Assembly: GCA_021820675.1 (NCBI GenBank)
Contig: JAKADI010000090.1
Location: 1-6,729 of the forward strand
Direction of reading: 5' to 3'
DNA length: 6,729 nt
DNA from: Bacillota bacterium
GTDB lineage: Bacteria; Bacillota; Sulfobacillia; Sulfobacillales; Sulfobacillaceae
This document shows, in pieces, positions 1 through 6,316 of this stretch (positions within the stretch are counted from its first letter, which is position 1; every line of letters begins with the position of its first letter). Both the position numbers and the translations under genes were made by a program. The notes beneath the pieces are model-generated. The model was not told the origin of the DNA, did not search any database, and was given only the letters and a program-made list of their open reading frames with translations.

Positions 1-148
1 ATATTATACAATTTATCTCCGATTGCGAACTTCCTGTCAACGCTAAGCGTGTATAATTGCAGAATAATCACCCAATGAGGGTTCAGCACGTTAGACGATA
101 GCATAAGGCCTTCTATGTGGCAAATACCCGTTCACGGGGGGACTCTAT

Positions 149-167
149 CAATGCTGTCAGGTTAAGG
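149..167 (+). repeat. CAATGCTG motif, left copy
   Basis: CAATGCTGTCAGGTTAAGG matches the 19 bases at 6401-6419 at 16 of 19 positions, in the same orientation. Similarity fades beyond the motif. It may be a terminal or subterminal piece of a related insertion sequence. No transposase is recognisable beside this copy. Confidence 0.35.
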
Positions 168-548
168 AATAATGACCATAATGCACCATATTTCGTAAGC
201 ACGCCCGCCGAGGCACTGGACAAAACCCGTCTAGGCTTTTTGATGCAACAGATTGCGCTGAATCAAGACGTTCGTTGCTCGGCGGAGCAGGTGACGACCT
301 CTGACATCATGAAACCGGGTCCCATTTGCGACCAGCCTGTACACGGGGTGGAAAAGTATGCGGCTTCAGATACGGCGATCTTCCGTCGTGGAATTAGCGG
401 GGCGATTCCCATGACGGCCACGTTTCCCCTGACCCCGCAGTTGGAAAAGCCAACGCGATGCCAACGATTTACCGTATCCCCGTCTTCACGCGACTTCCCA
501 TAAGATCCAGGACCCGTCGTGCGGTGGACCTGCCAAAGTTCTACCAGG

Positions 549-589
549 GGTCACCCCTCGCCTTGGTTCGACCGAGGCGAGGGGTGACC
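549..589 (-). terminator. Strong 19-bp hairpin after the transporter operon
   Basis: Left arm 549-567 pairs with right arm 571-589 around a 3-base loop (TCG). All pairs are Watson-Crick except 564/574, which is T-G on the plus strand and therefore A-C on the minus strand. It lies 15 bases past the stop codon of the small membrane protein gene. A second small inverted repeat, TAAGG-ACA-CCTTA (590-602), sits between them. No T-run follows on either strand, so this is not a classical intrinsic terminator. It may end transcription as a U-less hairpin or protect the 3' end of the mRNA. The structure is seen; the role is inferred. Confidence 0.55.
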
Positions 590-604
590 TAAGGACACCT
601 TACT

Positions 605-820
605 TCATTTCCGTGTCCGTCGTGCCGATTTTTCTTTGGCGATCATCAATATAAATGTTATCATCCGTGACAGAATCAAAAGCGCCAAAAACAAACCCAA
701 CAAAACCCAAGGCGGTCTGCGATGATCAAACACCAAAGAGTGGCCACTGGGACCAGTTTGCCGGAAAAGCCACCACCCCAACATCAAGACGAAACCCGCT
801 ACCGCAACCTTCGCTTTCAC
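605..820 (-). CDS. Small two-helix membrane protein coupled to the MFS transporter
   Basis: A 71-residue protein of no family I can name with certainty. Residues about 4-19 and 37-60 are hydrophobic and would form two membrane helices, joined by a short polar stretch (about residues 20-36) containing GPSGH and DHRRPP. The C-terminus is a basic tail (KEKSARRTRK), which the positive-inside rule would place in the cytoplasm. The start is GTG at 820-818, overlapping the TGA stop of the upstream transporter (GTGA overlap). A GAAAGG lies about 8 bases upstream as ribosome binding site. The overlap implies translational coupling and roughly matched synthesis with the transporter. Small accessory proteins encoded directly after OFA-type transporters are known and annotated as MFS transporter small subunits. 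This protein fits that pattern by position and topology, but I did not recognise it by sequence. Alternatives are an unrelated membrane peptide or a stabilising factor. Confidence 0.72.
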   Translation of the reverse strand: MKAKVAVAGFVLMLGWWLFRQTGPSGHSLVFDHRRPPWVLLGLFLALLILSRMITFILMIAKEKSARRTRK

Positions 821-2175
821 GCTTCATGCCTTTCACTAGTGGACACAGATCCTACGACCCGCTCGGCGTTTGCCAGTTGGACGAGGGTCGGCGGTTTCAA
901 AAACCAGTAGGCGATACCAGCAGCTATGAGAGACATTGCTCCGGCAATGATAAACGCAGTATGGTAGCCGCCTATACCGATGAGCCACGCCGCCCCGATA
1001 CCGCCATAAAAGCCTCCAACGATTTTCGCCGCATAGATCGACCCATAATTTTGCGTAAGGTGGTTTTCGCCATAATAATTCGCCGTCATCAGCGGGTTAA
1101 GCACAAACAGCGAGCCCGAAGTGCCCCCTGCGATCAGCGCCGAAATCACAAAAAATACGGCATTGTGCGCCTCCCCAGCCCACAAAACCAGCATGGAAGA
1201 AATGCCAAGCGTCGCATAGACCCAAACCATGGCCCGCTGCGGACCTAGATAATCCGCAAGGAGCCCAACGAGAGGTCGCCCAACGCCATCCGTAAAGGCA
1301 AAACCCGTAGCGCCCGCGATCACAATTACGGGCCCAAGGTGCATTGCGGAGCCAAAGGGGTAATAAAATCCCACGCCAAAAAGAGAGGTGCCAGCAATCA
1401 GCATAAACTCTAAAAACATCCAATAGGGTTGGGGAGTCCGCCACATCACCCTGGTTGTACTTTGCAGCTTTGCAGGTGGGTGCTTCTTTAAAGACTTGCT
1501 CATGTGGATGGGATCCACGTGGTCAGGCCACCAGTTGGCAGGAGGATCCTGAAACCAAAAGCTTATGAGTATCAGCCCGCCCCCCAAGATAGCTCCCGTC
1601 AGATAGAGAATGAACAAGAAGTCATGGGTGTTGAAATCTGCACCATAGAGAATAATAAAAGGCACCGCGCCGTATGCCCAGCCACCGTCCACAAAGCCCG
1701 TACGCCATCCTTTTTTCTCAGGATACCACTTCGAGACCATAGCTACACATGTCGAGTAAACCAAGCCCGAACCAATCCCACCCAAAGCTGCATAACCCGC
1801 GTAGGCAATCCACGGAGCTACGGAGTGTGCCAAAAAATAATACGCTAGCGCCACGAGGATTCCCCCGATCAAGATAGAATGCTTCGGTTTTAATAAATTG
1901 TTCTCGCGCAAGTAGCCATTGAAGTACGAAACACCCGCCTCGAATAGGACATACACAGAGTAATTCCAAAAAGCCGTCGTTAAATTCCAATGATATTCGT
2001 GAGCCACGGTTGCTGATGCGGCTCCCCACCCATATTCCAAGGTTGACGCTAACATCATTCCAACCCAAGGAAGAACAATCATCACTATTCGCCCATACCC
2101 CATCAATGCTTTGGGCGATTCCCCAATACGGTAAACGCGCCCATTTTCGTCCACGAGCTCTTTATAAGTAGACAA
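817..2175 (-). CDS. OFA-family MFS carboxylate transporter (oxalate/formate antiporter type)
   Basis: An integral membrane protein of 452 residues, matching the 12-helix major facilitator fold of the oxalate/formate antiporter (OFA) family. Family-like signs are the N-terminal stretch MGYGRIVMIVLPWVGMM (25-41), the KWYPEKKGWRTGF loop (149-161), GRPLVGLLADYLG (299-311, the second-half motif A-like loop) and NYGSIYAAKIVGG (376-388). Arg300 and Lys384 fall where OxlT carries the Arg and Lys that bind oxalate, which favours an anionic carboxylate substrate; this alignment was made by eye. The central cytoplasmic loop (about 209-247) is proline- and lysine-rich. The start is TTG at 2175-2173, chosen because a perfect AAAGGAGG (2190-2183) lies 7 bases upstream and no ATG competes. 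The stop overlaps the start of a small membrane protein gene. The PEP synthase and GAPDH genes upstream suggest import of a gluconeogenic acid. The exact substrate and exchange mode are unknown. Confidence 0.88.
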   Translation of the reverse strand: MSTYKELVDENGRVYRIGESPKALMGYGRIVMIVLPWVGMMLASTLEYGWGAASATVAHEYHWNLTTAFWNYSVYVLFEAGVSYFNGYLRENNLLKPKHSILIGGILVALAYYFLAHSVAPWIAYAGYAALGGIGSGLVYSTCVAMVSKWYPEKKGWRTGFVDGGWAYGAVPFIILYGADFNTHDFLFILYLTGAILGGGLILISFWFQDPPANWWPDHVDPIHMSKSLKKHPPAKLQSTTRVMWRTPQPYWMFLEFMLIAGTSLFGVGFYYPFGSAMHLGPVIVIAGATGFAFTDGVGRPLVGLLADYLGPQRAMVWVYATLGISSMLVLWAGEAHNAVFFVISALIAGGTSGSLFVLNPLMTANYYGENHLTQNYGSIYAAKIVGGFYGGIGAAWLIGIGGYHTAFIIAGAMSLIAAGIAYWFLKPPTLVQLANAERVVGSVSTSERHEA

Positions 2176-2182
2176 TGTGATT

Positions 2183-2190
2183 CCTCCTTT
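2183..2190 (-). promoter_or_regulatory. Shine-Dalgarno site setting a TTG start
   Basis: AAAGGAGG on the minus strand, 7 bases before the TTG at 2175. It decides the start of the transporter, since no ATG or GTG in frame is nearby. Confidence 0.85.
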
Positions 2191-2214
2191 TCGGGTTGTG
2201 TTTTGGATATAAAC

Positions 2215-2244
2215 ATTATCGTGAACAGGTTCGGAAATTATCGT
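2215..2244 (-). promoter_or_regulatory. Direct repeat with internal dyad upstream of the transporter
   Basis: On the minus strand the octamer ACGATAAT occurs twice (2244-2237 and 2222-2215), spaced 22 bases start to start, about two helical turns. Between the copies is the dyad GAAC-AG-GTTC (2223-2232 on the plus strand). Each octamer contains GATAAT, a passable -10 box, but no convincing -35 is found at 16-18 bases from either copy. The arrangement fits an activator or repressor site overlapping the promoter of the transporter. That role is inferred only. Confidence 0.35.
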
Positions 2245-2327
2245 AATCTTCCGTCATCAGTGACCACACAAGGGCCCCGGATGGCATGATCAACCTCACG
2301 CTTTACTGTAAGCTATCTAAGGCATCT

Positions 2328-2352
2328 AGGAGGCCATTTGGCCTCCTTTTTT
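2328..2352 (+). terminator. Intrinsic terminator read on the plus strand
   Basis: AGGAGGCC (2328-2335), loop ATTT, GGCCTCCT (2340-2347), then TTTTT (2348-2352). This is a textbook rho-independent terminator for plus-strand transcription. On the minus strand, where the flanking genes lie, the stem is preceded by A residues and followed by TAGATGCC, so it would not be a standard terminator for the GAPDH gene, although the hairpin starts only 10 bases after its stop. It therefore points to a plus-strand transcript across the 5' region of the transporter gene, or to a leftover from a lost gene. Confidence 0.7.
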
Positions 2353-2362
2353 AGAATTGCCC

Positions 2363-3439
2363 CTAAAAACTCAACACAATTTTTTTCCGAGAGAGAACAT
2401 CCAGCAAACGTCCTGCAACCACTCCCATCGTCTCATCGGTAACGCGCATAGAATCTTCTTTACTGCTAGTCCCCATAAGTGCACGAATGCCATCCACCGT
2501 CTCCGGAATCACGATCGCCTCTTGATGCACAGCCATGAACATGTAAAGGTCGCCTTCGTCCACGGTGACTGAATCTTCCCAAATGGTTCCCTCATAGATG
2601 TCGCCGCGGGAGCGCCCCAACTCGCGTCCAATGTCAAACACATTCATCGTCGAAATGACGCCTGTTGTCGAGTTAACAAACAGGGTTCGCGGCGTTTGCA
2701 ACAGTACTTCCATTACCTGAGCACGCGTGATCTCTTTGTTTTTTAGGGAAATGATCAAGCTATGGAAGTGGGCATGGGTCATAGGCATCCGCGCCGACAT
2801 AACGAAAACATGGAGGCCAGGAATGACCTCAGCGACGTCATGACCATGATGCGCAGGGACTTGAGCGGGGTACGGATCCAATACAGCGCCGTCGACTGGA
2901 CCTTGCAGTGGATCGTCGGGATCCGTCGCCTTGCGTGCAATCACCACCCTAGCTTGCTCGACCCCAAAAGCCGAGTGAAGTGCATATAATACCCGCGTCA
3001 TACCCGTCGTATTGCAAGAAACCACTCTTGCCGACGCTGCACCAATTACAGCGTCAAAATTGGCCAAAGCATTAAAGGAAAAAGGTGCCACTTCCGGTTT
3101 TTCGCCCCCCTGAAACAGGTGCTTCACGCCAGCTGCCTCGTAGCGAGGCTTATTGCTCGCGGCCAACTTAGGAGGTACGCAGTCAACGACAATATCCGCT
3201 TGCTCAAGAAGGTCTTCCAACGTGCCTTTGGGGTTAAACCCGCCTTTGGCCAACTGGTCTACACATTGCGGCGAGTCACCATAGAGTGTGTAGTCATGAT
3301 AGCCAATAAACCCTGTCTTATAATCCGCCCGCACTTTGGAAATTCCCACAAGTTCCATGTCAGGCTGGCGAGTCACCGCGTCAGCCACTCTGCGCCCAAT
3401 CGTTCCATAGCCATTGATCGCCACCCGAATTTTTCCCAT
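2363..3439 (-). CDS. gap2: Type II (archaeal-type) glyceraldehyde-3-phosphate dehydrogenase
   Basis: A cytosolic enzyme of 358 residues that interconverts glyceraldehyde-3-phosphate and 1,3-bisphosphoglycerate with NAD(P). It matches the archaeal type II family, not the usual bacterial type I. The Rossmann signature AINGYGTIGRRVADAV spans residues 7-22. FQGGEKPEVA is at 109-118, the catalytic Cys142 lies in VSCNTTG (140-146), and the conserved DPDDPLQGPVD is at 173-183. PAHHGHDV is at 195-202, a candidate catalytic His lies in THAHFH (221-226), and the C-terminal AVHQEAIVIPE is at 303-313. The family usually runs near 335-340 residues; the excess is mainly at the C-terminus. I chose ATG at 3439 because AAAGGAGG (3452-3445) lies 5 bases upstream. 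A 17-codon extension to 3490 would overlap ppsA and is rejected. The 16-base gap to ppsA implies one operon. With PEP synthase as partner, a gluconeogenic direction is the best inference. The gene symbol is provisional. Confidence 0.93.
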   Translation of the reverse strand: MGKIRVAINGYGTIGRRVADAVTRQPDMELVGISKVRADYKTGFIGYHDYTLYGDSPQCVDQLAKGGFNPKGTLEDLLEQADIVVDCVPPKLAASNKPRYEAAGVKHLFQGGEKPEVAPFSFNALANFDAVIGAASARVVSCNTTGMTRVLYALHSAFGVEQARVVIARKATDPDDPLQGPVDGAVLDPYPAQVPAHHGHDVAEVIPGLHVFVMSARMPMTHAHFHSLIISLKNKEITRAQVMEVLLQTPRTLFVNSTTGVISTMNVFDIGRELGRSRGDIYEGTIWEDSVTVDEGDLYMFMAVHQEAIVIPETVDGIRALMGTSSKEDSMRVTDETMGVVAGRLLDVLSRKKIVLSF

Positions 3440-3444
3440 GATTG

Positions 3445-3452
3445 CCTCCTTT
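3445..3452 (-). promoter_or_regulatory. Shine-Dalgarno site of the GAPDH gene
   Basis: A perfect AAAGGAGG on the minus strand, 5 bases from the ATG at 3439 and lying entirely in the 16-base gap after the ppsA stop. It fixes the internal ATG over the longer upstream reading frame. Confidence 0.88.
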
Positions 3453-3455
3453 GTT

Positions 3456-5879
3456 TTACCCTGTCCATCCCGGTGTAGGATCCGTGCCAAAGACTTTACC
3501 TTGTAGCGCCTTCATGCGCTGCATCAACACACGTTGCTCCGCTTCCGCTATAATTCGGCGCGTTTTTACGATTGCATCTGGATTGACGCCCACCATATCG
3601 ACATTTTGTTCGACCATGATCTGAGTAAACCGGGGATACATTGAGGGTGCCTGACCACAAACGCAGACTTCGCGTCCATTCTTATGTGCGGTGACGATGA
3701 GATGTTTCATGGCGGCCAGCACAGCCTCGTCCATCTCATCAAACAAGCCCATCTCAGCCAATATGGCAGAATCCCGATCAACACCCAACATCAATTGCAC
3801 CAGATCATTCACGCCGATGGTAAACCCGTCGCACAGTTTCGCAAACTGATCTGCTAGCACAAAGTTGCTGGGGACTTCCGCCATGATCCAGACCTTGTAA
3901 TCACGGCCACGGTGTAACCCTTCTTGAGCCATGACACTGTAAATTTTCTCCACTTCCCAAGTTTGGCGCACAAAAGGTAGCATGGACCAAACATTTTTCA
4001 AACCCATCTCTTCGCGCACCTTGCGCACCGCTTGGCATTCCAAGCGAAAAGCTGGTTCATATTCTGGACTAATATAGCGACTTGCACCTCGCCAGCCGAT
4101 CATAGGGTTATTTTCTTCTGGCTCAATATCCATACCGCCGCGCAAAATGCGGTATTCATTGGTCTTTAAATCAGAAAAACGCAGGAGAACGGGGCGTGGA
4201 TAGACTGCTTCAGCCATCACAGCGATCCCTTCGGCCAAGCGGTCCACAAACTCTTGCCCACGCCCATCGCGCAACATGGCCATGGGATGTTCGCCGATGT
4301 GATCCGCAATGATGAACTCGATCCGCATCAAACCGACACCGTCAAAGGGCAACGATTTCTGTTGATCGATTTTATCCGTATTCGCAAGAATCATGTACAC
4401 TTTTGTCGCCGTCACCGGTACATCAGCGTTAGCGAGCGGCCGAGCCGCACCGTTGTCTACTTCGGTACTTTCGGGTTGTTGGCTCACCTGCACGACTCCA
4501 TCGTAAATAATCCCACGCTCGCCATCGACCGTCACCACAGATCCCGATTTCAACACTGACGTAGCATCCTTGGTGGCAACAATGCACGGGATACCCAGTT
4601 CGCGACTGATAATCGCCGCGTGGCACGCCACTCCCCCCGTGTTGGTGATCAGAGCTCCCGCAATCCGTTCGGCCGGTAGCCATTCCGTTGTAGTCATGTC
4701 AGTCACCAAAATCTCGCCAGCTTTAAAAAGATGAATTTCAGAAAGATCTTTCACAATATGGACCTTCCCCGTCACAACACCCGGGCTTGCACCTTTCCCG
4801 CGCTTTAATATGGTGGCTTTAGCGGTGGGAATAGGCTTGGATGAGACTAACGGTTGCTTATTACACCAAACAGTTTCTGGTCGGGCTTGGAGGATATAAA
4901 GCCGCTGTGACTCGGCATCCACGGCCCATTCGATGTCCATCGCTCGGCCATAGTGGCGTTCAATTTCCTCACCCATGGCCACTAGTTCTTTGACTTGCGA
5001 GTCTTGCAAGCAGGGAGCCTCTTGCAAAGCTCGCGGCACTTCCACTTCTTTCGAACCCAAATCGCCACTTACTGTCATGCGTTCCTTTTGCGCAATCACT
5101 CGCTCAAGGATTGTGGGCGATGCGCTCGTCCCACCCTTAGCAACCACGTATTGGTCGGGGGTAACATGCCCTTGCGCCAAGGACTCGCCGACTCCCCAAC
5201 ACGCCTCCACCAGACACATATCGGTATCACCCGTGGTAGGATTGATCGTGAACATGACACCGGAGCTTTCGGAATCAACCATCGCCTGCACACCGACGCT
5301 GACCGAGGCGTCGACGTGCTCCAATCCCTTTTCCAGGCGATAAGCGAGTACTCGGGCCGTAAATAGCGATCCAAAGCATTTCTTCACACTTGCTTCGAGT
5401 TCCGAGATACCTTCGACAAATAAAAACGTGTCCAATTGCCCGGCAAAAGAAGCGTCCGGGCGGTCTTCAAGCGTTGCGCTAGAGCGGACGGCCACTTTTG
5501 TTTTGCGGCCCATTTTGGCTTCAAGTTTTTCCTGCTCATGCTTCAGTGCGGCGCTCAACTCAGGGGGCAACGTTTCAGCCTCAATCAATTGGCGAATCGT
5601 CTGCCTGGCATTGTCCAAGGCAACGCTATCGTGAGCATTTAAGCCCAGCAAGATGCGTTGCACCTCTTGTTGGATACCGGTATAACGCAAAAAATATTCG
5701 AAAGCTGGAGCTGTAATGACAAATCCAGGAGGCACGGGCACGCCAATGTACATCAACTCGCCAAGACTGGCGCACTTGCCTCCCACTAACGCCACATCAG
5801 TCTTTCGTACCGTAGCAAAATCGATCACCCACTCCTCTACTTGCAGATACGTCAAGTCCTGCGTCTGCGTTGGTTTCAA
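3456..5879 (-). CDS. ppsA: Phosphoenolpyruvate synthase (pyruvate, water dikinase)
   Basis: A cytosolic enzyme of 807 residues (E. coli PpsA has 792) that makes PEP, AMP and phosphate from pyruvate, ATP and water, the entry step of gluconeogenesis from C3 acids. The N-terminal nucleotide-binding domain spans about 20-340: LVGGKCASLGEL at 31-42, VRSSATLEDRPDASFAGQ at 131-148, and its end marked by ILQARPETVW at 329-338. The swivelling phosphohistidine domain follows, with His420 in GGVACHAAIISRELGIP (415-431). The C-terminal PEP/pyruvate TIM barrel carries LRFSDLKTNEYR (566-577), NPMIGWRGASRY (591-602) and the catalytic Cys741 in CGQAPS. The residue two before His420 is Ala, where the E. coli enzyme has the regulatory Thr. 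The start is TTG at 5879; GGAGG (5897-5893) is 13 bases away, rather far, and sits better for a tiny ORF overlapping the start. A downstream start near residue 19 (GTG) is possible but less likely. It is the first gene of a probable operon with the type II GAPDH. Confidence 0.95.
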   Translation of the reverse strand: MKPTQTQDLTYLQVEEWVIDFATVRKTDVALVGGKCASLGELMYIGVPVPPGFVITAPAFEYFLRYTGIQQEVQRILLGLNAHDSVALDNARQTIRQLIEAETLPPELSAALKHEQEKLEAKMGRKTKVAVRSSATLEDRPDASFAGQLDTFLFVEGISELEASVKKCFGSLFTARVLAYRLEKGLEHVDASVSVGVQAMVDSESSGVMFTINPTTGDTDMCLVEACWGVGESLAQGHVTPDQYVVAKGGTSASPTILERVIAQKERMTVSGDLGSKEVEVPRALQEAPCLQDSQVKELVAMGEEIERHYGRAMDIEWAVDAESQRLYILQARPETVWCNKQPLVSSKPIPTAKATILKRGKGASPGVVTGKVHIVKDLSEIHLFKAGEILVTDMTTTEWLPAERIAGALITNTGGVACHAAIISRELGIPCIVATKDATSVLKSGSVVTVDGERGIIYDGVVQVSQQPESTEVDNGAARPLANADVPVTATKVYMILANTDKIDQQKSLPFDGVGLMRIEFIIADHIGEHPMAMLRDGRGQEFVDRLAEGIAVMAEAVYPRPVLLRFSDLKTNEYRILRGGMDIEPEENNPMIGWRGASRYISPEYEPAFRLECQAVRKVREEMGLKNVWSMLPFVRQTWEVEKIYSVMAQEGLHRGRDYKVWIMAEVPSNFVLADQFAKLCDGFTIGVNDLVQLMLGVDRDSAILAEMGLFDEMDEAVLAAMKHLIVTAHKNGREVCVCGQAPSMYPRFTQIMVEQNVDMVGVNPDAIVKTRRIIAEAEQRVLMQRMKALQGKVFGTDPTPGWTG

Positions 5880-5887
5880 TTCACCAT
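5876..5887 (-). other. Three-codon leader ORF overlapping the ppsA start
   Basis: On the minus strand ATG GTG AAT TGA (Met-Val-Asn-stop) runs 5887-5876. Its TGA (5878-5876) overlaps the ppsA TTG (5879-5877). The SD core GGAGG (5897-5893) is 5 bases from this ATG but 13 bases from the TTG. Ribosomes may therefore load at the mini-ORF and reinitiate at TTG. The sequence arrangement is seen; a functional role is inferred. Confidence 0.4.
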
Positions 5888-5890
5888 CAA

Positions 5891-5897
5891 CTCCTCC
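5891..5897 (-). promoter_or_regulatory. Ribosome binding site of ppsA leader
   Basis: GGAGGAG on the minus strand. It is the only strong Shine-Dalgarno near the ppsA start and supports initiation at the mini-ORF ATG (5887) and/or the ppsA TTG (5879). Confidence 0.65.
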
Positions 5898-5916
5898 GAT
5901 TCACAAGTGGAACTAC

Positions 5917-5949
5917 AGTTTAACGGGCGAAATGCCGTTTAATTGTCAA
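5917..5949 (-). promoter_or_regulatory. Candidate ppsA promoter with inverted repeat in the spacer
   Basis: A perfect TTGACA lies at 5949-5944 on the minus strand. At normal spacing the -10 is weak: GTTAAA at 19 bases, or TAAACT (5922-5917) at 21. An imperfect inverted repeat, AACGGGC / GAAAT / GCCGTT on the plus strand (5922-5939, one bulged G), fills the spacer. A poor -10 and a dyad between the boxes would suit a regulated promoter. Confidence is limited because only the -35 is a clean match. Confidence 0.38.
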
Positions 5950-6007
5950 AATGGGATGATGTCGGGCACTATCAACATAATCTCTTCTGAAATAATGCGT
6001 GAGTCAC

Positions 6008-6024
6008 AATGAATAATCTTCATT
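6008..6024. repeat. 17-bp inverted repeat (6-5-6)
   Basis: AATGAA-TAATC-TTCATT is a perfect dyad about 130 bases upstream of the ppsA start. Size and symmetry suit a dimeric transcription factor site. No regulator gene is present in the window. Confidence 0.45.
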
Positions 6025-6125
6025 CGTCAGGCACGGCAACTCTTAGGTTCGACAAATCCGTGGTGCGTTGGTATTTAAAGAGCAATGCGAATTCTCTGAT
6101 ATATTAGCAACGAACTGTATTCATG

Positions 6126-6142
6126 ACTAATACTAGATTAGT
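6126..6142. repeat. Second 17-bp inverted repeat (6-5-6)
   Basis: ACTAAT-ACTAG-ATTAGT is a perfect dyad with the same 6-5-6 layout as the one at 6008 but a different sequence. On the minus strand it overlaps TAATCT, which is 16 bases from TTTACC, a weak promoter-like pair. It could be an operator or a small hairpin. Confidence 0.4.
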
Positions 6143-6316
6143 GAAGTATCGATAAAGGTAAATTTATAGATGAGGTTGCCATGCACTTCTCCATCCGCCG
6201 TTAGCTCGTGAGGTGGTTGGATAGTCGGGCGGGTCTGTCCAGCGATCTCCAACATTGGGTGACCAAAATTGATTTCCGAGAAACATTGGCGCAGTGAATG
6301 CCTGAATCCGTGACAG

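Larger units (their letters stand above)
1..604. other. Gene-poor left flank, no recognisable gene
   Basis: No protein family is recognised here. The plus strand is open at 117-503 from a GTG (128 residues), preceded only by a weak AAGG. The minus strand is open over about 95 codons at roughly 550-263 in another frame, so neither orientation can be chosen. Neither translation shows a signal peptide, membrane segment or motif I can name. A TATAAT hexamer at 52-57 follows a short palindrome (CGCTAAGCG, 41-49) but has no good -35 at the usual distance. At 149-167 there is a 19-base motif that recurs, diverged, at 6401-6419, which raises the possibility that this is decayed mobile-element DNA. 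The stretch ends in the hairpins at 549-602. Confidence 0.5.

Noticed and set aside
52..57. Plus-strand promoter from the TATAAT hexamer
   Set aside because: No acceptable -35 lies 16-18 bases upstream and no supported gene follows.
655..1248. 197-codon plus-strand frame opposite the transporter gene
   Set aside because: It is antisense to a clear MFS gene, with no ribosome site and a basic low-information sequence; it arises from the codon pattern of the real gene.
2328..2352. Terminator of the GAPDH mRNA on the minus strand
   Set aside because: The T-run is on the plus strand only; on the minus strand the hairpin is followed by TAGATGCC, so the standard signal points the other way.
3440..3490. 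17-codon N-terminal extension of the GAPDH
   Set aside because: It overlaps the ppsA 3' end. The internal ATG has a perfect Shine-Dalgarno and gives the standard family N-terminus.
4975..5716. Several open frames of 68-123 codons on the plus strand, and one on the minus strand at 5096-5374
   Set aside because: They lie inside ppsA in other frames, lack ribosome sites and family features, and conflict with a strongly supported gene.
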